Assembly: GCA_030156945.1 (NCBI GenBank)
Contig: JASGLT010000017.1
Location: forward strand, 1 to 42,063
Origin: Thermococcaceae archaeon
GTDB taxonomy: Archaea; Methanobacteriota_B; Thermococci; Thermococcales; Thermococcaceae
Reading direction: 5' to 3'
DNA: 42,063 nucleotides
Of the stretch, positions 32,430 to 41,208 are shown piece by piece; the stretch's first letter is position 1, and each line of letters begins with the position of its first letter. The notes below the pieces were generated by a model. The model searched no databases, was not told the origin of the DNA, and saw only the letters and a list, made by a program, of their open reading frames with translations. Position numbers and translations under genes: made by a program.

Positions 32430-33998
32430 TCACAGCGGTATGTTCCCGTGCTTCTTCGGCGGGAGCTTTACCCTCTTGCTCTCCATAGCCTCGAGCGCCA
32501 TGACTATCTTCGCCCTGGTCTCGGCCGGATCTATAACGTCGTCAATGTAGCCACGGGCAGCAGCAACGTACGGGTTGGCGAACTTGTCGCGGTACTCCTG
32601 TATCTTCTGCTGCCTTACCTCCTCCGGGTTATCAGCTTGAGCTATCTCCTTCCTGAAGATGATGTTGGCCGCTCCCTCCGGGCCCATAACCGCTATTTCA
32701 GCTGTTGGCCAAGCGAACACGAAGTCAGCTCCGAGGTGCTTGCTTCCCATAGCTAAGTACGCTCCACCGTAGGCCTTCCTCAGGATGACGGTGACCATTG
32801 GAACCGTTGCCTCGGCGTAGGCGTAGAGGACTTTAGCTCCGTGTCTGATGATTCCGCGGTACTCCTGGTCGGTTCCAGGAAGGTAGCCCGGAACGTCAAC
32901 GAGGGTAACTATCGGGATGTTGAAGGCGTCGCAGGTTCTAACGAAGCGAGCTATCTTGTCCGAGCTGTCTATGTCGAGAACACCGGCAAAGTAAATCGGG
33001 TTGTTAGCAACGATACCAACAGTCTGGCCGTTCATCCTTCCAAAGCCGACCACGGCGTTCGGGGCGAAGTACGGGAGTATCTCGAGGAAGTCAGGGTTTC
33101 CGTTCTCGTCTCTGTCCACTATCTCGTATATGACCTGTCTGACGTCGTAGCCCTTGTTCGGGTCATCTGGAACGATGTTGTAGAGGTCCTCGGTCTTCCT
33201 GAAGGGCAGGTCGTTCGTCTTAACGCGAGGCGGCTTCTCCATGTTGTTTGACGGCAGGTAGTTCAGGAGTCTTCTTATGAGTGCTAAAACTTCCTCGTCG
33301 CTCTTCCCTATGAGGTGAGCCTGACCGCTCTTCTGGGCGTGTATCATAGCACCACCGAGCTGGACAGGGGCCACCTCAACGCCCGTAACGGCCTTGACGA
33401 CCTGAGGCCCGGTGATGAACATGAAGCTCGCATCGCTGTCCACCATCAGGATGAAGTCTCCTATTGCCGGGCTGTAAACGGCTCCACCGGCACAGGGACC
33501 CATAATTGCAGTTATCTGCGGGACCACACCGCTGAGAAGGGTGTTCATCTTGAATATCTCGCCGTAGCCCTTGAGCGAGTCAACACCCTCCTGAATCCTC
33601 GCTCCGCCGGAGTCGTTGAGGCCTATAACCGGAGCTCCTGCCTCAAGGGCCAGCTCCATTATGCGCTTTATCTTTGCCGCGTGCATCTCGCCGAGGGAAC
33701 CGCCCATAACCGTGAAGTCCTGGGCGTAGACGAAGACGAGCCTTCCGTCTATTGTTCCGTAGCCAGTTATGACGCCGTCAGCAGGCAGTTCCTTCTTGTC
33801 GAGGCCGAACTCCGTTCCTCTGTGCTTTACGAACATTCCTATCTCGACGAAGCTTCCAGGGTCGAGGAGCTTTTCAATCCTCTCCCTGGCAGTGAGCTTA
33901 CCCTTTGCGTGCTGCTTTTCGATGGCCTTTTCACCACCCATCTCCAGAATCTTCTTCTTCCTCTCATACAGCTCTTGAACCTTCTCCTCCATGCTCAT
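32430..33998 (-). CDS. mmdA: Carboxyltransferase alpha subunit (methylmalonyl-CoA decarboxylase-type)
   Basis: A 522-residue acyl-CoA carboxyltransferase. The two crotonase-like halves show GLNDSGGARIQEGVDSLKGY and MGPCAGGAVYSPAIGDF (N-terminal oxyanion hole), then DVPGYLPGTDQEYRGII and KAYGGAYLAMGSKHLGAD (C-terminal). It moves the carboxyl group from a CoA ester, most likely (S)-methylmalonyl-CoA, to biotin. It leads the operon mmdA-OadG-BCCP-beta. The ATG at 33998 follows GGGGGAG. Confidence 0.92.
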   Translation of the reverse strand: MSMEEKVQELYERKKKILEMGGEKAIEKQHAKGKLTARERIEKLLDPGSFVEIGMFVKHRGTEFGLDKKELPADGVITGYGTIDGRLVFVYAQDFTVMGGSLGEMHAAKIKRIMELALEAGAPVIGLNDSGGARIQEGVDSLKGYGEIFKMNTLLSGVVPQITAIMGPCAGGAVYSPAIGDFILMVDSDASFMFITGPQVVKAVTGVEVAPVQLGGAMIHAQKSGQAHLIGKSDEEVLALIRRLLNYLPSNNMEKPPRVKTNDLPFRKTEDLYNIVPDDPNKGYDVRQVIYEIVDRDENGNPDFLEILPYFAPNAVVGFGRMNGQTVGIVANNPIYFAGVLDIDSSDKIARFVRTCDAFNIPIVTLVDVPGYLPGTDQEYRGIIRHGAKVLYAYAEATVPMVTVILRKAYGGAYLAMGSKHLGADFVFAWPTAEIAVMGPEGAANIIFRKEIAQADNPEEVRQQKIQEYRDKFANPYVAAARGYIDDVIDPAETRAKIVMALEAMESKRVKLPPKKHGNIPL

Positions 33999-34044
33999 GA
34001 GAACTCCCCCTTTCTTAGAGTGCTGACCTTTGTTATTTGTAAAG

Positions 34045-34052
34045 TTTAAAAG
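34045..34052 (-). promoter_or_regulatory. TATA box of the decarboxylase operon
   Basis: TTTTAAAC on the minus strand places initiation near 34021, giving a leader of about 23 nt that carries GGGGGAG before the mmdA ATG. It is the only good TATA-like element between this operon and the aIF2-beta gene. Confidence 0.6.
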
Positions 34053-34105
34053 CGTTTTTCATAACTCTCTTTTCACCGAGAGTGATACAAAATGGTAGAG
34101 AAAAG

Positions 34106-34140
34106 GCACCTCAGAGGTGCTGAATCGGTGTTTCAGCACC
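34106..34140 (-). terminator. Overlapping, mutually exclusive hairpins at the end of aIF2-beta
   Basis: GCACCT (34106-34111) and AGGTGC (34115-34120) form a 6-bp stem over the stop codon, followed on the minus strand by a T-rich tract. GGTGCTGAA (34116-34124) and TTCAGCACC (34132-34140) form a 9-bp stem that uses part of the same bases, so only one stem can form at a time. It may be a terminator or attenuator. Confidence 0.45.
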
Positions 34141-34542
34141 GCAGGCTTCACACTTGAGGAAGTGGAAGCGGCCCTTCTTGATTATCTTCGTATCTGGGCT
34201 TCCGCAGACGGGACAGATAACGAACTCCTTGAGGTACTTCTTCATCTTGTTGGCTATAAGGTAGGGAGTAAAGCGTCCCTGGAGGATAACTCTCCTGCCC
34301 TCGAGAGTTCCAGCGGTAGCGACCTCCCTCAGGATGAACTTGAGGAGGTGGCTCGGATCGCGGTTCATAGCCTCAGCTATGTCCACGAAGTTCTCTATGA
34401 TCGTCCTGTTTCCGGCTATCGTGACCTGTGCCGGCGGAACTTCAAAACGTGATTGGTGGTGCTTGACGTTCTCGGGGAGTTCCTCGTAAGCCTTATCGAG
34501 GAGCTTCTCAAAGTCGTAAAAGTCAACGCTCTTCTCTTCCAT
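34111..34542 (-). CDS. Translation initiation factor aIF2 beta subunit
   Basis: 143 residues. The central alpha-beta domain ([30 protein letters not shown]) is followed by the C4 zinc ribbon CPVCGSPDT...[11 protein letters not shown]. aIF2-beta is part of the heterotrimer delivering initiator tRNA. The ATG at 34542 follows GGAGGTGAG. It sits downstream of mcm with 57 bp between, containing GTTATAAAC as a likely own TATA box. Confidence 0.95.
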   Translation of the reverse strand: MEEKSVDFYDFEKLLDKAYEELPENVKHHQSRFEVPPAQVTIAGNRTIIENFVDIAEAMNRDPSHLLKFILREVATAGTLEGRRVILQGRFTPYLIANKMKKYLKEFVICPVCGSPDTKIIKKGRFHFLKCEACGAETPIQHL

Positions 34543-34599
34543 ATCTCTCACCTCCCCCTTTACTATTCTCCCCCGTTTATAACTTTTTGGAAAATTAAA

Positions 34600-37500
34600 T
34601 CAGAGCACCCGATAGAAGCCGGCCCTCGGCTCGTATATCCTCGACTGAGCTGAGAGCTCCTCCAGAAGCCTCCTGGCCTCCGCCTTGTTTATTCCTTGCT
34701 TTGAGGCCTCCTCAAGCACCTTGTCGACCGGGGCCCCGTATTCGCCTTCCTCCTCAAGCGCCTTTATAATGCTTATGAGCCTGTCAATCTTGTTTATTTT
34801 CCTGGAGCTGGTTCCAACCTCGAGTATTGAGACGTCGAGTGTTCCCTCCTCGTCAACGGCTATCTTGCGTATCATGTCCTCCATCAGCCGTATGGCGGCC
34901 CTGGCATCCTCCCTCGTGACGGTCTCGCTCAGCCTCATCCTCGCGTGGGCCTCACTTAGACGGATTAAGGCCTCAAGCTGCCTCGCGGTTATCGGTATGG
35001 GCTGTACCCCCTCATCGCCGCTACCCTTGAATCCCTTCCTCATTCTGACGTAGTAGCGCTTTATCTCCTCCATGGCCTCCCTGCTGAGCACGGGGTGAAC
35101 GTTCTTTCTCGCGTAGGCTATGTACTTCTTGAGCAGGTCGTAGGGTATCTTCGGAGTTACAGCTTCAGCCTCCCCCCTCCTGACCTTCAGGATGTGCTCG
35201 GCTATGTTGGAATCAAGCTTCTCGTCCGGCTCGTCGAGGAGCAGGAATATAAGGTCAAAACGACTTAAGAGCGTCGGAGGCAGGTCGAGTTGCTCTGGAA
35301 GGCTCTTGTGTCTGTTAAAGCGCCCGAATTTCGGATTGGCAGCAGCTATAACGGTAGTCCTCGCGTTAAGGGTGGCGGTTATTCCTGCCTTGGATATGCT
35401 GATCGTGTTGTGGAGGACGAGCCCGTGGGAGACAAAGAGGTGATGTGGCTCCACGGTAACGTCATAAACCCACTCCCAGCGGTCGTTGGGAACCACGCTA
35501 ACCTTCTTAACCCTCAGGAAGTTTATGTTGCCCTCCCACCACTTAAGGAACTCCTCCAGAGGCTCCCTTGCCCTTCTCAAGAGCACCTCGCACGCCAATT
35601 TAACGCGTCTTACGGCCACCTCATCACCCACAGAAACAAGTCTCTTCAGCAGGTTGGGACTCATCCCGGTTTGCTGGTAGAGCCAGAACTTCGGCAGAAG
35701 CTCTATGCTCCTCACGGGGTCATCGAAGGTAGATTCAAGTTCTTTAATCCTCTCCAGAACCCTGGAAAGGTATCCTTCTATTACGCTTCCCTTCACAAGA
35801 TCCCTCACGAAAGCCTGCCTTTCTTTGGGGCTCTGGGACACCTTAAGAACCCTACCCGCCCTAAGCAGGGGCTTCACGAGCTCCTTAGGGAAGTAACGCT
35901 CGTCCTCGTAGACCTCATAGTAGTTCCCGTACTTCCTTATCTTTGAAGGCTTCCCAAGGGAGTAGAGATGGTCCTGGTAATCCTCAGCCTCCCTCAACTC
36001 CCCGAACTTAGTCTTAAACTCTGCCTCAACGCCAACTGGATACTTCAGCACTCCAAGGGCGATATCTCCCGCTGAAACCCGCTCAGCCGGCTTTTCAACT
36101 ATCTTCCCATCCTCCCATACCATGATTGGGTGCTCCGGCGTTACGGTAATCTCCCTCCCATTAGAGAATTTTATCCTGATGAACTCCCTTGGAGCTTTGT
36201 GCCTGCTCACGCGGTCGGCCTTTACCTTCACTATATCCATCTTTTCGAGGTCGTAAGCCAAGAGCTCGACGTCCTCAACGGGCAGTATCTCTGTGTCCTT
36301 TCCGAGTATAACCTTGTCGCGATTCTTCTCTATGAGCTCATCAACCAGCTCACCTATCTTCACCTTCCTGCCGTCGGCCAAGAGGAGCTCAAAGTCGTGG
36401 TGGTAGCTCTGCTGCTCCAGTGCCTCATGTATCGCGCTCCTGTCCCTGTCGCTCATCTTGTCAAACTCGTCAATGCAGTTGTGAACTATTATTCCCTCGG
36501 CTATGAAGTTGTGCTCTCCCGGAACATAGAGGTCGTAGACATAGCCCTCGTAGGGTATGCGTTCAATTGAGACTATCTCATCCAGGAAGTAATCCCTAGT
36601 CACTAGAACCTTGAGCTTTACTAAGGTTTCTGAAGGAATTAGGTGCCCGATTCTCTCAATGATCTTTCTTACCTGTATTCTGCTGGGGGCGTATTTTCCA
36701 TGAGTGTAGGCGTAGATAGTGCTCCACAGACCAGCTTTCTGGAGCGCAGTAGCTGGAACGGAGTCAAGAATTTCCTTTGCGAGTTTCCTCATAGGTTCAG
36801 TGGGTATCTTGTCGCTGTAGGATGAAACGAGATGTTTCTTCTCGGGAAGTACCTTAATTTTGACACTATAGTCTCTAACCGCGTTGAGGAGGTTTTCTAC
36901 GTCTTCTCTGCTTGTTATCCGTATCCTGTTCACACCTTTTCCAGGAATCACTTTAGCGTAAACGTCGAACCTGCGCAGGAGCATTGCAAAGGCCCTGTCC
37001 CTCTCAACATCATCCGAGAGAAGGAACTCGATGTGCACAACTTTGCCTCTCTTGCTGTTTTTAACAGATACACATCCGTCTGAATCGAGTGCTCCAGCTA
37101 TGAAGGCTTTGAGTGCCTCATCATTCAGCGAGAATGCGTTCTTGAGGTTATCTTCCGTTAGATACTCATAGATGAAGGCCAGCAGTGGAGAACCCACGTG
37201 GAAAGTTATGGACTCGCTCTCCACCTTGTTCCCCGCCACCTCGCTTTTAGTTCTCCTATCATGCTCCATGAGTTCGCCGTTGTAGAATGCTCTGAACGTT
37301 TTTCTGATTCTCTCAATCTGCTCTTTGTGAACTTTCGACTGGACAATCCTCACGTGGACTTTTGAACCGTGCTTTGATATCCACCCATCACCGTAGAGGA
37401 ATCCTATAAAGTACGCCAGCTCCGGTGTTATGTATGAAACTTTAAGCCGTTCTCTGCGGTAGTTTGGCCCATAAGTGAGCGAGCGCTCTCTCCAGGTCTC

Positions 37501-39246
37501 ATAAATGCCGAGGTCTTTTAGAATCTCTCTGAACTTCCCTACGGTTATTGAGCTTTTGCCCGAAAGGAAATCCCTTGAAACGTTGTATTTCCTGTTGAAC
37601 TCAGCGAGACTGCCGTAGTGTTTGAGGACCTCTTCCTTCAGCTCCTTTTTTTCTTCCTTTGTGAGCTTCACTTTCCAGTTCTCGGGCAGGATGTCTAGGA
37701 TATAAACTTTGGACTGAGTGCTCGGTAGCTTTAGAGGTGCTATTACTTTATCCCCAACCTTGAACTTCTCCGCCTCTTTCCACTCCAGCGTGTTTCCATC
37801 TATCAGCAGGTGGTCGGGGGTTAGAGTTATCTCGTTGCCTGAGCGCAGCTTTAAGCGGATTAAGTTGCCCTTCCACGGCTTCCTGCGGATTATCGTGGCT
37901 GTGCTTTTTCTTGTCTTCATTGTGGAGGGGTCAAGGGCGACTACTTCCATATTCTTCTCCTGAATGTCCACGATTTCGTTGCCCGAGCGCGCTTTATATG
38001 ACTTCTGAAGTTCAAACAGATCCTCTATGCGCTGGTATTTCCCATCAACGAGAACGCGGGAGTCTGGATGCAGGCAGGCAAATCCGCCATCGGCTAAAAC
38101 TAGAACACCCGCTTCCAGCACCCAGGAGCCGGTGAACTCGTCGCGCACTGCTGCTGCAGTCAAACCGGCGGCGCTGGAGCTCTTCCCACTCGTATAAATC
38201 GCCCTCGGCGCCAGATTGGCAACGTAGCGGAGGAGTTGGCTCTTGGCTACACCCGGATCTCCAACGAGCAGAACGTGGCTCTCCCCCCTGAGTTTCGTCC
38301 CATCGGGGAGAATCCTCTGGACACCTCCAAAAAGGGCAAGGGCTATGCCCATCTTGACATCCTTCATACCCCATATTGCCGGGGCTATGGAGTCCACTAT
38401 GGCCTCAACGACGTCCTTTCTTCTCGCGAGCTCCCTTATCTTCTGCTCGTCCTCCGGAGAAATGTCAAGCTCCTCTATCTCCTTGCTGAGCTGTTCTATG
38501 TGGTTGACCTCAAGCACCTTCCTGAAGATCGGCTTTTTGTCCTTCTGTTCGAGTATAACCCTGAGTATTCCAGTCGCGAGAACGCGGTCGCCGGGAAGGG
38601 AGGAGTCCACAAGGTCATCGAGAAGAAATGCATCCACAAAGCGCGGCATCTGGCCGCCTTTGAGACTCTCAGGCCTGTCCTGCAATCTAAAGCTCTGAAA
38701 GTTCAGGAACTTGCTCTTCTCAACGTCAAGCTCCAGGTTTCTGCTCCCGCATGCATCACAGCGGGCCGGCTTTGTTATGTTCTCGTAGGGCTTCTGAAGA
38801 CGAATCATCTCATTCCCACAGTCCTTACAAACGAAGACCGCCCTCTGGACAAATGGCTTGACCTCACTAACCCTCGTTACTATACCCTCAACCTGGATGA
38901 AGCGGTTTATATGCTCGCTCCCAAGCTCTTTGACTAGGAGGGCCTTTGGGAGGTTGAAGAAGCGGGCATGAACCTTGAACTCCTCCCTCTTCTCAATGGG
39001 CGGCTCTCTGAGGACTATCTGAATAGCATCCTCCGCCGCCTCCAGCGTCTCCTCTGGATTGTTTATGAGCTCTTCCGCAAGCTCGGGGTCGTAGGAGTTC
39101 AGATGGGTCCAGTCTATCGTGAGAGAGCGCTTGGGGATGACGGTGAGAAGGTCCTTAAGCTTGCTTATATACACCTCGTTGCCTTTGTCGTCAGCATAAC
39201 CCCTCAGGAAGTCAACAAAACGCTTTATCATCTCCTCCCTGTCCAT
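34600..39246 (-). CDS. mcm: Replicative DNA helicase MCM with two inteins
   Basis: A 1548-residue precursor giving a 681-residue helicase after splicing. The N-terminal domain carries a zinc finger (FVCKDCGNEM and RCDACGSRN). Walker A GDPGVAKSQLL is at residues 329-339. Walker B, LADGGFA/CIDEFDKM, is interrupted by intein 1 (residues 391-923). After 23 further residues intein 2 (947-1280) splits EALEQQ/TISISKAGI. The arginine finger LLSRFDLIFLL and a C-terminal winged helix follow. MCM is the replicative helicase of the CMG complex. Its ATG overlaps the GINS stop codon (TGATG). Splicing is essential, since both inteins lie in catalytic motifs. Confidence 0.97.
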   Translation of the reverse strand: MDREEMIKRFVDFLRGYADDKGNEVYISKLKDLLTVIPKRSLTIDWTHLNSYDPELAEELINNPEETLEAAEDAIQIVLREPPIEKREEFKVHARFFNLPKALLVKELGSEHINRFIQVEGIVTRVSEVKPFVQRAVFVCKDCGNEMIRLQKPYENITKPARCDACGSRNLELDVEKSKFLNFQSFRLQDRPESLKGGQMPRFVDAFLLDDLVDSSLPGDRVLATGILRVILEQKDKKPIFRKVLEVNHIEQLSKEIEELDISPEDEQKIRELARRKDVVEAIVDSIAPAIWGMKDVKMGIALALFGGVQRILPDGTKLRGESHVLLVGDPGVAKSQLLRYVANLAPRAIYTSGKSSSAAGLTAAAVRDEFTGSWVLEAGVLVLADGGFACLHPDSRVLVDGKYQRIEDLFELQKSYKARSGNEIVDIQEKNMEVVALDPSTMKTRKSTATIIRRKPWKGNLIRLKLRSGNEITLTPDHLLIDGNTLEWKEAEKFKVGDKVIAPLKLPSTQSKVYILDILPENWKVKLTKEEKKELKEEVLKHYGSLAEFNRKYNVSRDFLSGKSSITVGKFREILKDLGIYETWRERSLTYGPNYRRERLKVSYITPELAYFIGFLYGDGWISKHGSKVHVRIVQSKVHKEQIERIRKTFRAFYNGELMEHDRRTKSEVAGNKVESESITFHVGSPLLAFIYEYLTEDNLKNAFSLNDEALKAFIAGALDSDGCVSVKNSKRGKVVHIEFLLSDDVERDRAFAMLLRRFDVYAKVIPGKGVNRIRITSREDVENLLNAVRDYSVKIKVLPEKKHLVSSYSDKIPTEPMRKLAKEILDSVPATALQKAGLWSTIYAYTHGKYAPSRIQVRKIIERIGHLIPSETLVKLKVLVTRDYFLDEIVSIERIPYEGYVYDLYVPGEHNFIAEGIIVHNCIDEFDKMSDRDRSAIHEALEQQSYHHDFELLLADGRKVKIGELVDELIEKNRDKVILGKDTEILPVEDVELLAYDLEKMDIVKVKADRVSRHKAPREFIRIKFSNGREITVTPEHPIMVWEDGKIVEKPAERVSAGDIALGVLKYPVGVEAEFKTKFGELREAEDYQDHLYSLGKPSKIRKYGNYYEVYEDERYFPKELVKPLLRAGRVLKVSQSPKERQAFVRDLVKGSVIEGYLSRVLERIKELESTFDDPVRSIELLPKFWLYQQTGMSPNLLKRLVSVGDEVAVRRVKLACEVLLRRAREPLEEFLKWWEGNINFLRVKKVSVVPNDRWEWVYDVTVEPHHLFVSHGLVLHNTISISKAGITATLNARTTVIAAANPKFGRFNRHKSLPEQLDLPPTLLSRFDLIFLLLDEPDEKLDSNIAEHILKVRRGEAEAVTPKIPYDLLKKYIAYARKNVHPVLSREAMEEIKRYYVRMRKGFKGSGDEGVQPIPITARQLEALIRLSEAHARMRLSETVTREDARAAIRLMEDMIRKIAVDEEGTLDVSILEVGTSSRKINKIDRLISIIKALEEEGEYGAPVDKVLEEASKQGINKAEARRLLEELSAQSRIYEPRAGFYRVL
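35407..36408 (-). other. Intein 2 in MCM (no LAGLIDADG motif visible)
   Basis: 334 residues, beginning with Ser (SYHHDFELLLADGRKVKIG) and ending LVLHN, with Thr as +1. Block B is GREITVTPEHPIMV and block F is EWVYDVTVEPHHLFVSHG. The roughly 170-residue middle part is helical and shows neither dodecapeptide nor HNH motif. It is at the site known as CDC21-b. Confidence 0.93.
36478..38076 (-). other. Intein 1 in MCM (LAGLIDADG homing endonuclease type)
   Basis: 533 residues, from Cys (CLHPDSRVLVDG) to the terminal VHN, with Cys as the +1 residue. Block B is NEITLTPDHLL and block F is YVYDLYVPGEHNFIAEG. The endonuclease has two dodecapeptide motifs, AYFIGFLYGDGW and AFIAGALDSDGC, with their acidic residues intact, so it may still be active. 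The insertion is inside Walker B, at the site known as CDC21-a in Thermococcales. Confidence 0.95.
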
Positions 39247-39740
39247 CAGACTTCACCCAGCCATTCGTTCCTTATCTTCGAGATCTGAAGGTATATCCTC
39301 CTCTCTTCAGGGGAAAGGCGAGATATTATCTCCAGGCTATTGGGTCTGAGCCTAACCGCCTCCAGGATCTTCCTGAACCTCATCATTTTCAGATGCTCAA
39401 GCTTTTTCTTAAGGTTGGCGAGCTTTGTAAGCTTAACGTTTATGCTCTCTATACTCTCGTCAGTGTTCATTCTCACGCAGTTTTCGAGATAGTAGATGTA
39501 AAACTCGGCCCTCTCATAGAGTCCGGGTGGCAGGGGCATTATGGGCTCGTTCTCCCGCTCCTCGCTTATCGCCCTGTCAATCTCCCCCAGTATTTTATCC
39601 GTCTCATCAACGACCTCAACCATTCCAGCTTCCCAGAGCTCCTTGGCCTTCCAGTCCTCCAGCAGGATTATGTCCCCCGCGTTCCAGTCGCCGAACGCTT
39701 CAAGCACCTTCACTGCTATCTTCGCTCTCCCAACGAACAT
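39246..39740 (-). CDS. GINS complex subunit (Gins23 type)
   Basis: 164 residues. The N-terminal beta domain (RAKIAVKVLEAFGDWNAGDIILLEDWKAKELWEAGMVEVV) followed by a helical A domain is the B-A order of the Gins23 type, and the position directly upstream of mcm agrees. GINS with Cdc45/GAN and MCM makes the archaeal CMG helicase. The ATG follows GAGGTGTAGGG, and its TGA overlaps the mcm ATG, coupling the two. CTTAATATT near 39778 is a plausible TATA box. Confidence 0.88.
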   Translation of the reverse strand: MFVGRAKIAVKVLEAFGDWNAGDIILLEDWKAKELWEAGMVEVVDETDKILGEIDRAISEERENEPIMPLPPGLYERAEFYIYYLENCVRMNTDESIESINVKLTKLANLKKKLEHLKMMRFRKILEAVRLRPNSLEIISRLSPEERRIYLQISKIRNEWLGEV

Positions 39741-39835
39741 ACCCTACACCTCTCGGATACCCCTCCGCGAACGGAATATTAAGGTTTTGGGTGAAGGGTT
39801 ATAAGGTGTTGGGGGTATTCAAGTCGGGTGAGAGC

Positions 39836-40348
39836 ATGCTGGTAGGGATTATGAGCGACACTCACGACAACCTTGAGGCAACGCGAAAGGCGGTTGAATT
39901 TTTAAACGAGCAGAAAGTCGAGCTCGTTATCCACGCAGGAGATTTTGTGGCTCCATTTGTTGCCAACGAGCTTAAAAAGCTCAACGCTCCCCTCAAGGGT
40001 GTATTCGGGAACAATGACGGGGAAAGAAAGGGGCTCTACGAAGCGCTCGGAATATCGGAGGAACTTCTTGAGCTGAGCATAGACGGCCTCAAAATTGCCG
40101 TCACCCACGGCACCGACGAAAGAATAGTGCATGCGCTGGCAAGAAGCAGGCTTTACGATGTTCTCATAGTCGGCCACACCCACCGCTACGAGATAAGGGA
40201 GGAGGGGAGAACCATACTCGTTAACCCTGGAGAAGTCTGCGGGTACCTGACGGGAGTCAAGAGCGTTGCAATTCTCGACACGCGCGGGAGGGAGGTAAAG
40301 ATTCTAAACATCGAGAACGGCGAGCTGTTAGGGGCTATGAGCATTTGA
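39836..40348 (+). CDS. YfcE/MJ0936-type metallophosphoesterase
   Basis: 170 residues. All metal-binding motifs are present: SDTHDN (D-x-H), HAGDF, GNNDGE, THG and GHTHRYE. This small group hydrolyses phosphodiesters and sits in the cytoplasm. The ATG at 39836 follows GGGTGAGAGC; the reading frame is open far upstream into the GINS antisense strand without support. Its stop is 14 bp before the next gene, so the two are co-transcribed. Confidence 0.9.
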   Translation: MLVGIMSDTHDNLEATRKAVEFLNEQKVELVIHAGDFVAPFVANELKKLNAPLKGVFGNNDGERKGLYEALGISEELLELSIDGLKIAVTHGTDERIVHALARSRLYDVLIVGHTHRYEIREEGRTILVNPGEVCGYLTGVKSVAILDTRGREVKILNIENGELLGAMSI

Positions 40349-40362
40349 GTCCGGGGGTTGAA

Positions 40363-41208
40363 ATGGAGGACATACTGATACCCAAGGAGAGGCATGACGC
40401 CGTTGTGCTCATAGGCGTTGACGAGAGGGACAGTGTGGAGTTCGTCAGGGTTTATGCCGTAAGCGAGGAGAGGGCGAAACAAGTTCTTGAGGAGTTTTTC
40501 AACGCAAGAGGGCTCTTTCCAACGGAGTACAGGCTAGTAAGCAAAGGTTCGGAGCCCGTAGGAAACAGAAAAGCCATAACCACTCGCAGTGAACCCTCAT
40601 TAAGCTCAGCGCTCTCAAGACTCGGTCTCAAACTTCTCTCAAACGGAGTTCTCTACTTGGAAGGCGTTGAGACCCTCTACCAGATAACCCTTGTAAGCGA
40701 GGAGCTGTATTCGATGATAACGAGGGATAAAGCCAGAAGCCAGCCCTCCGCAGAGGATAGAAAGGGAATAGAACCTGAGTCTCTCCTGTCCCTCGGGGTG
40801 GACACCTTAGTCGAGAACCTTTCCGGTAGAGACATCTCCGAGCTCCTTCCCCCAAATGCCCTCCTCCTACGGGAGCCTCCCGTTGAGAAGGTCGCGGAGG
40901 TTCTATCGGAGGAGAGGGATTACCCCCTCGTCGTTGAGACCAAGGATGCCGGAAAGTACGCCTCCCTCGACTTTGCGCTTTTTGTGAGACTGCCGCCTCT
41001 GACGGTTGAGGAGTTCGCGGCCGAGCTTTCCTCAAGACTCGGGATGGACGTGGATCCCTCGCTCTTCTCCCGTTATCCTCCCAAAAAGCTTAACATGCAG
41101 AACGCCAGAGCCCTTGCGGGTCTCGTTGAAGCCCTAGTTAAAAAATGGGGACTCGACAGGGAGAAAGCCCTCAAGCTTGCCGTTAAACTCAACCTCGAAG
41201 GGCTTTGA
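40363..41208 (+). CDS. Protein of unknown function
   Basis: 281 residues, alpha/beta without membrane helices. The N-terminal domain (EDILIPKERHDAVVLIGVDERD) and an internal stretch (DYPLVVETKDAGKYASLDFALFVRLPP) look like separate alpha-beta units. A helical C-terminus ends in EALVKKWGLDREKALKLAVKL. GGGGGTTGAA precedes the ATG at 40363. It follows the phosphodiesterase by 14 bp and overlaps the next, convergent gene by 20 bp. I do not recognise the family. Confidence 0.7.
   Translation: MEDILIPKERHDAVVLIGVDERDSVEFVRVYAVSEERAKQVLEEFFNARGLFPTEYRLVSKGSEPVGNRKAITTRSEPSLSSALSRLGLKLLSNGVLYLEGVETLYQITLVSEELYSMITRDKARSQPSAEDRKGIEPESLLSLGVDTLVENLSGRDISELLPPNALLLREPPVEKVAEVLSEERDYPLVVETKDAGKYASLDFALFVRLPPLTVEEFAAELSSRLGMDVDPSLFSRYPPKKLNMQNARALAGLVEALVKKWGLDREKALKLAVKLNLEGL

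Noticed and set aside
33315-34049. A 244-codon plus-strand ORF opposite mmdA
   Set aside because: It is an antisense shadow of a highly conserved carboxyltransferase and has no recognisable domain.
37100-37125. C/D-like boxes within intein 1 coding sequence
   Set aside because: CTGA directly abuts ATGATGA with no partner boxes or closing stem.
39363-39395. Second C/D box RNA candidate in the GINS gene (CTGA next to ATGATGA on the minus strand)
   Set aside because: Only a D'/C' pair is present. No C box lies upstream, no D box lies at the right distance, and the ends do not pair.
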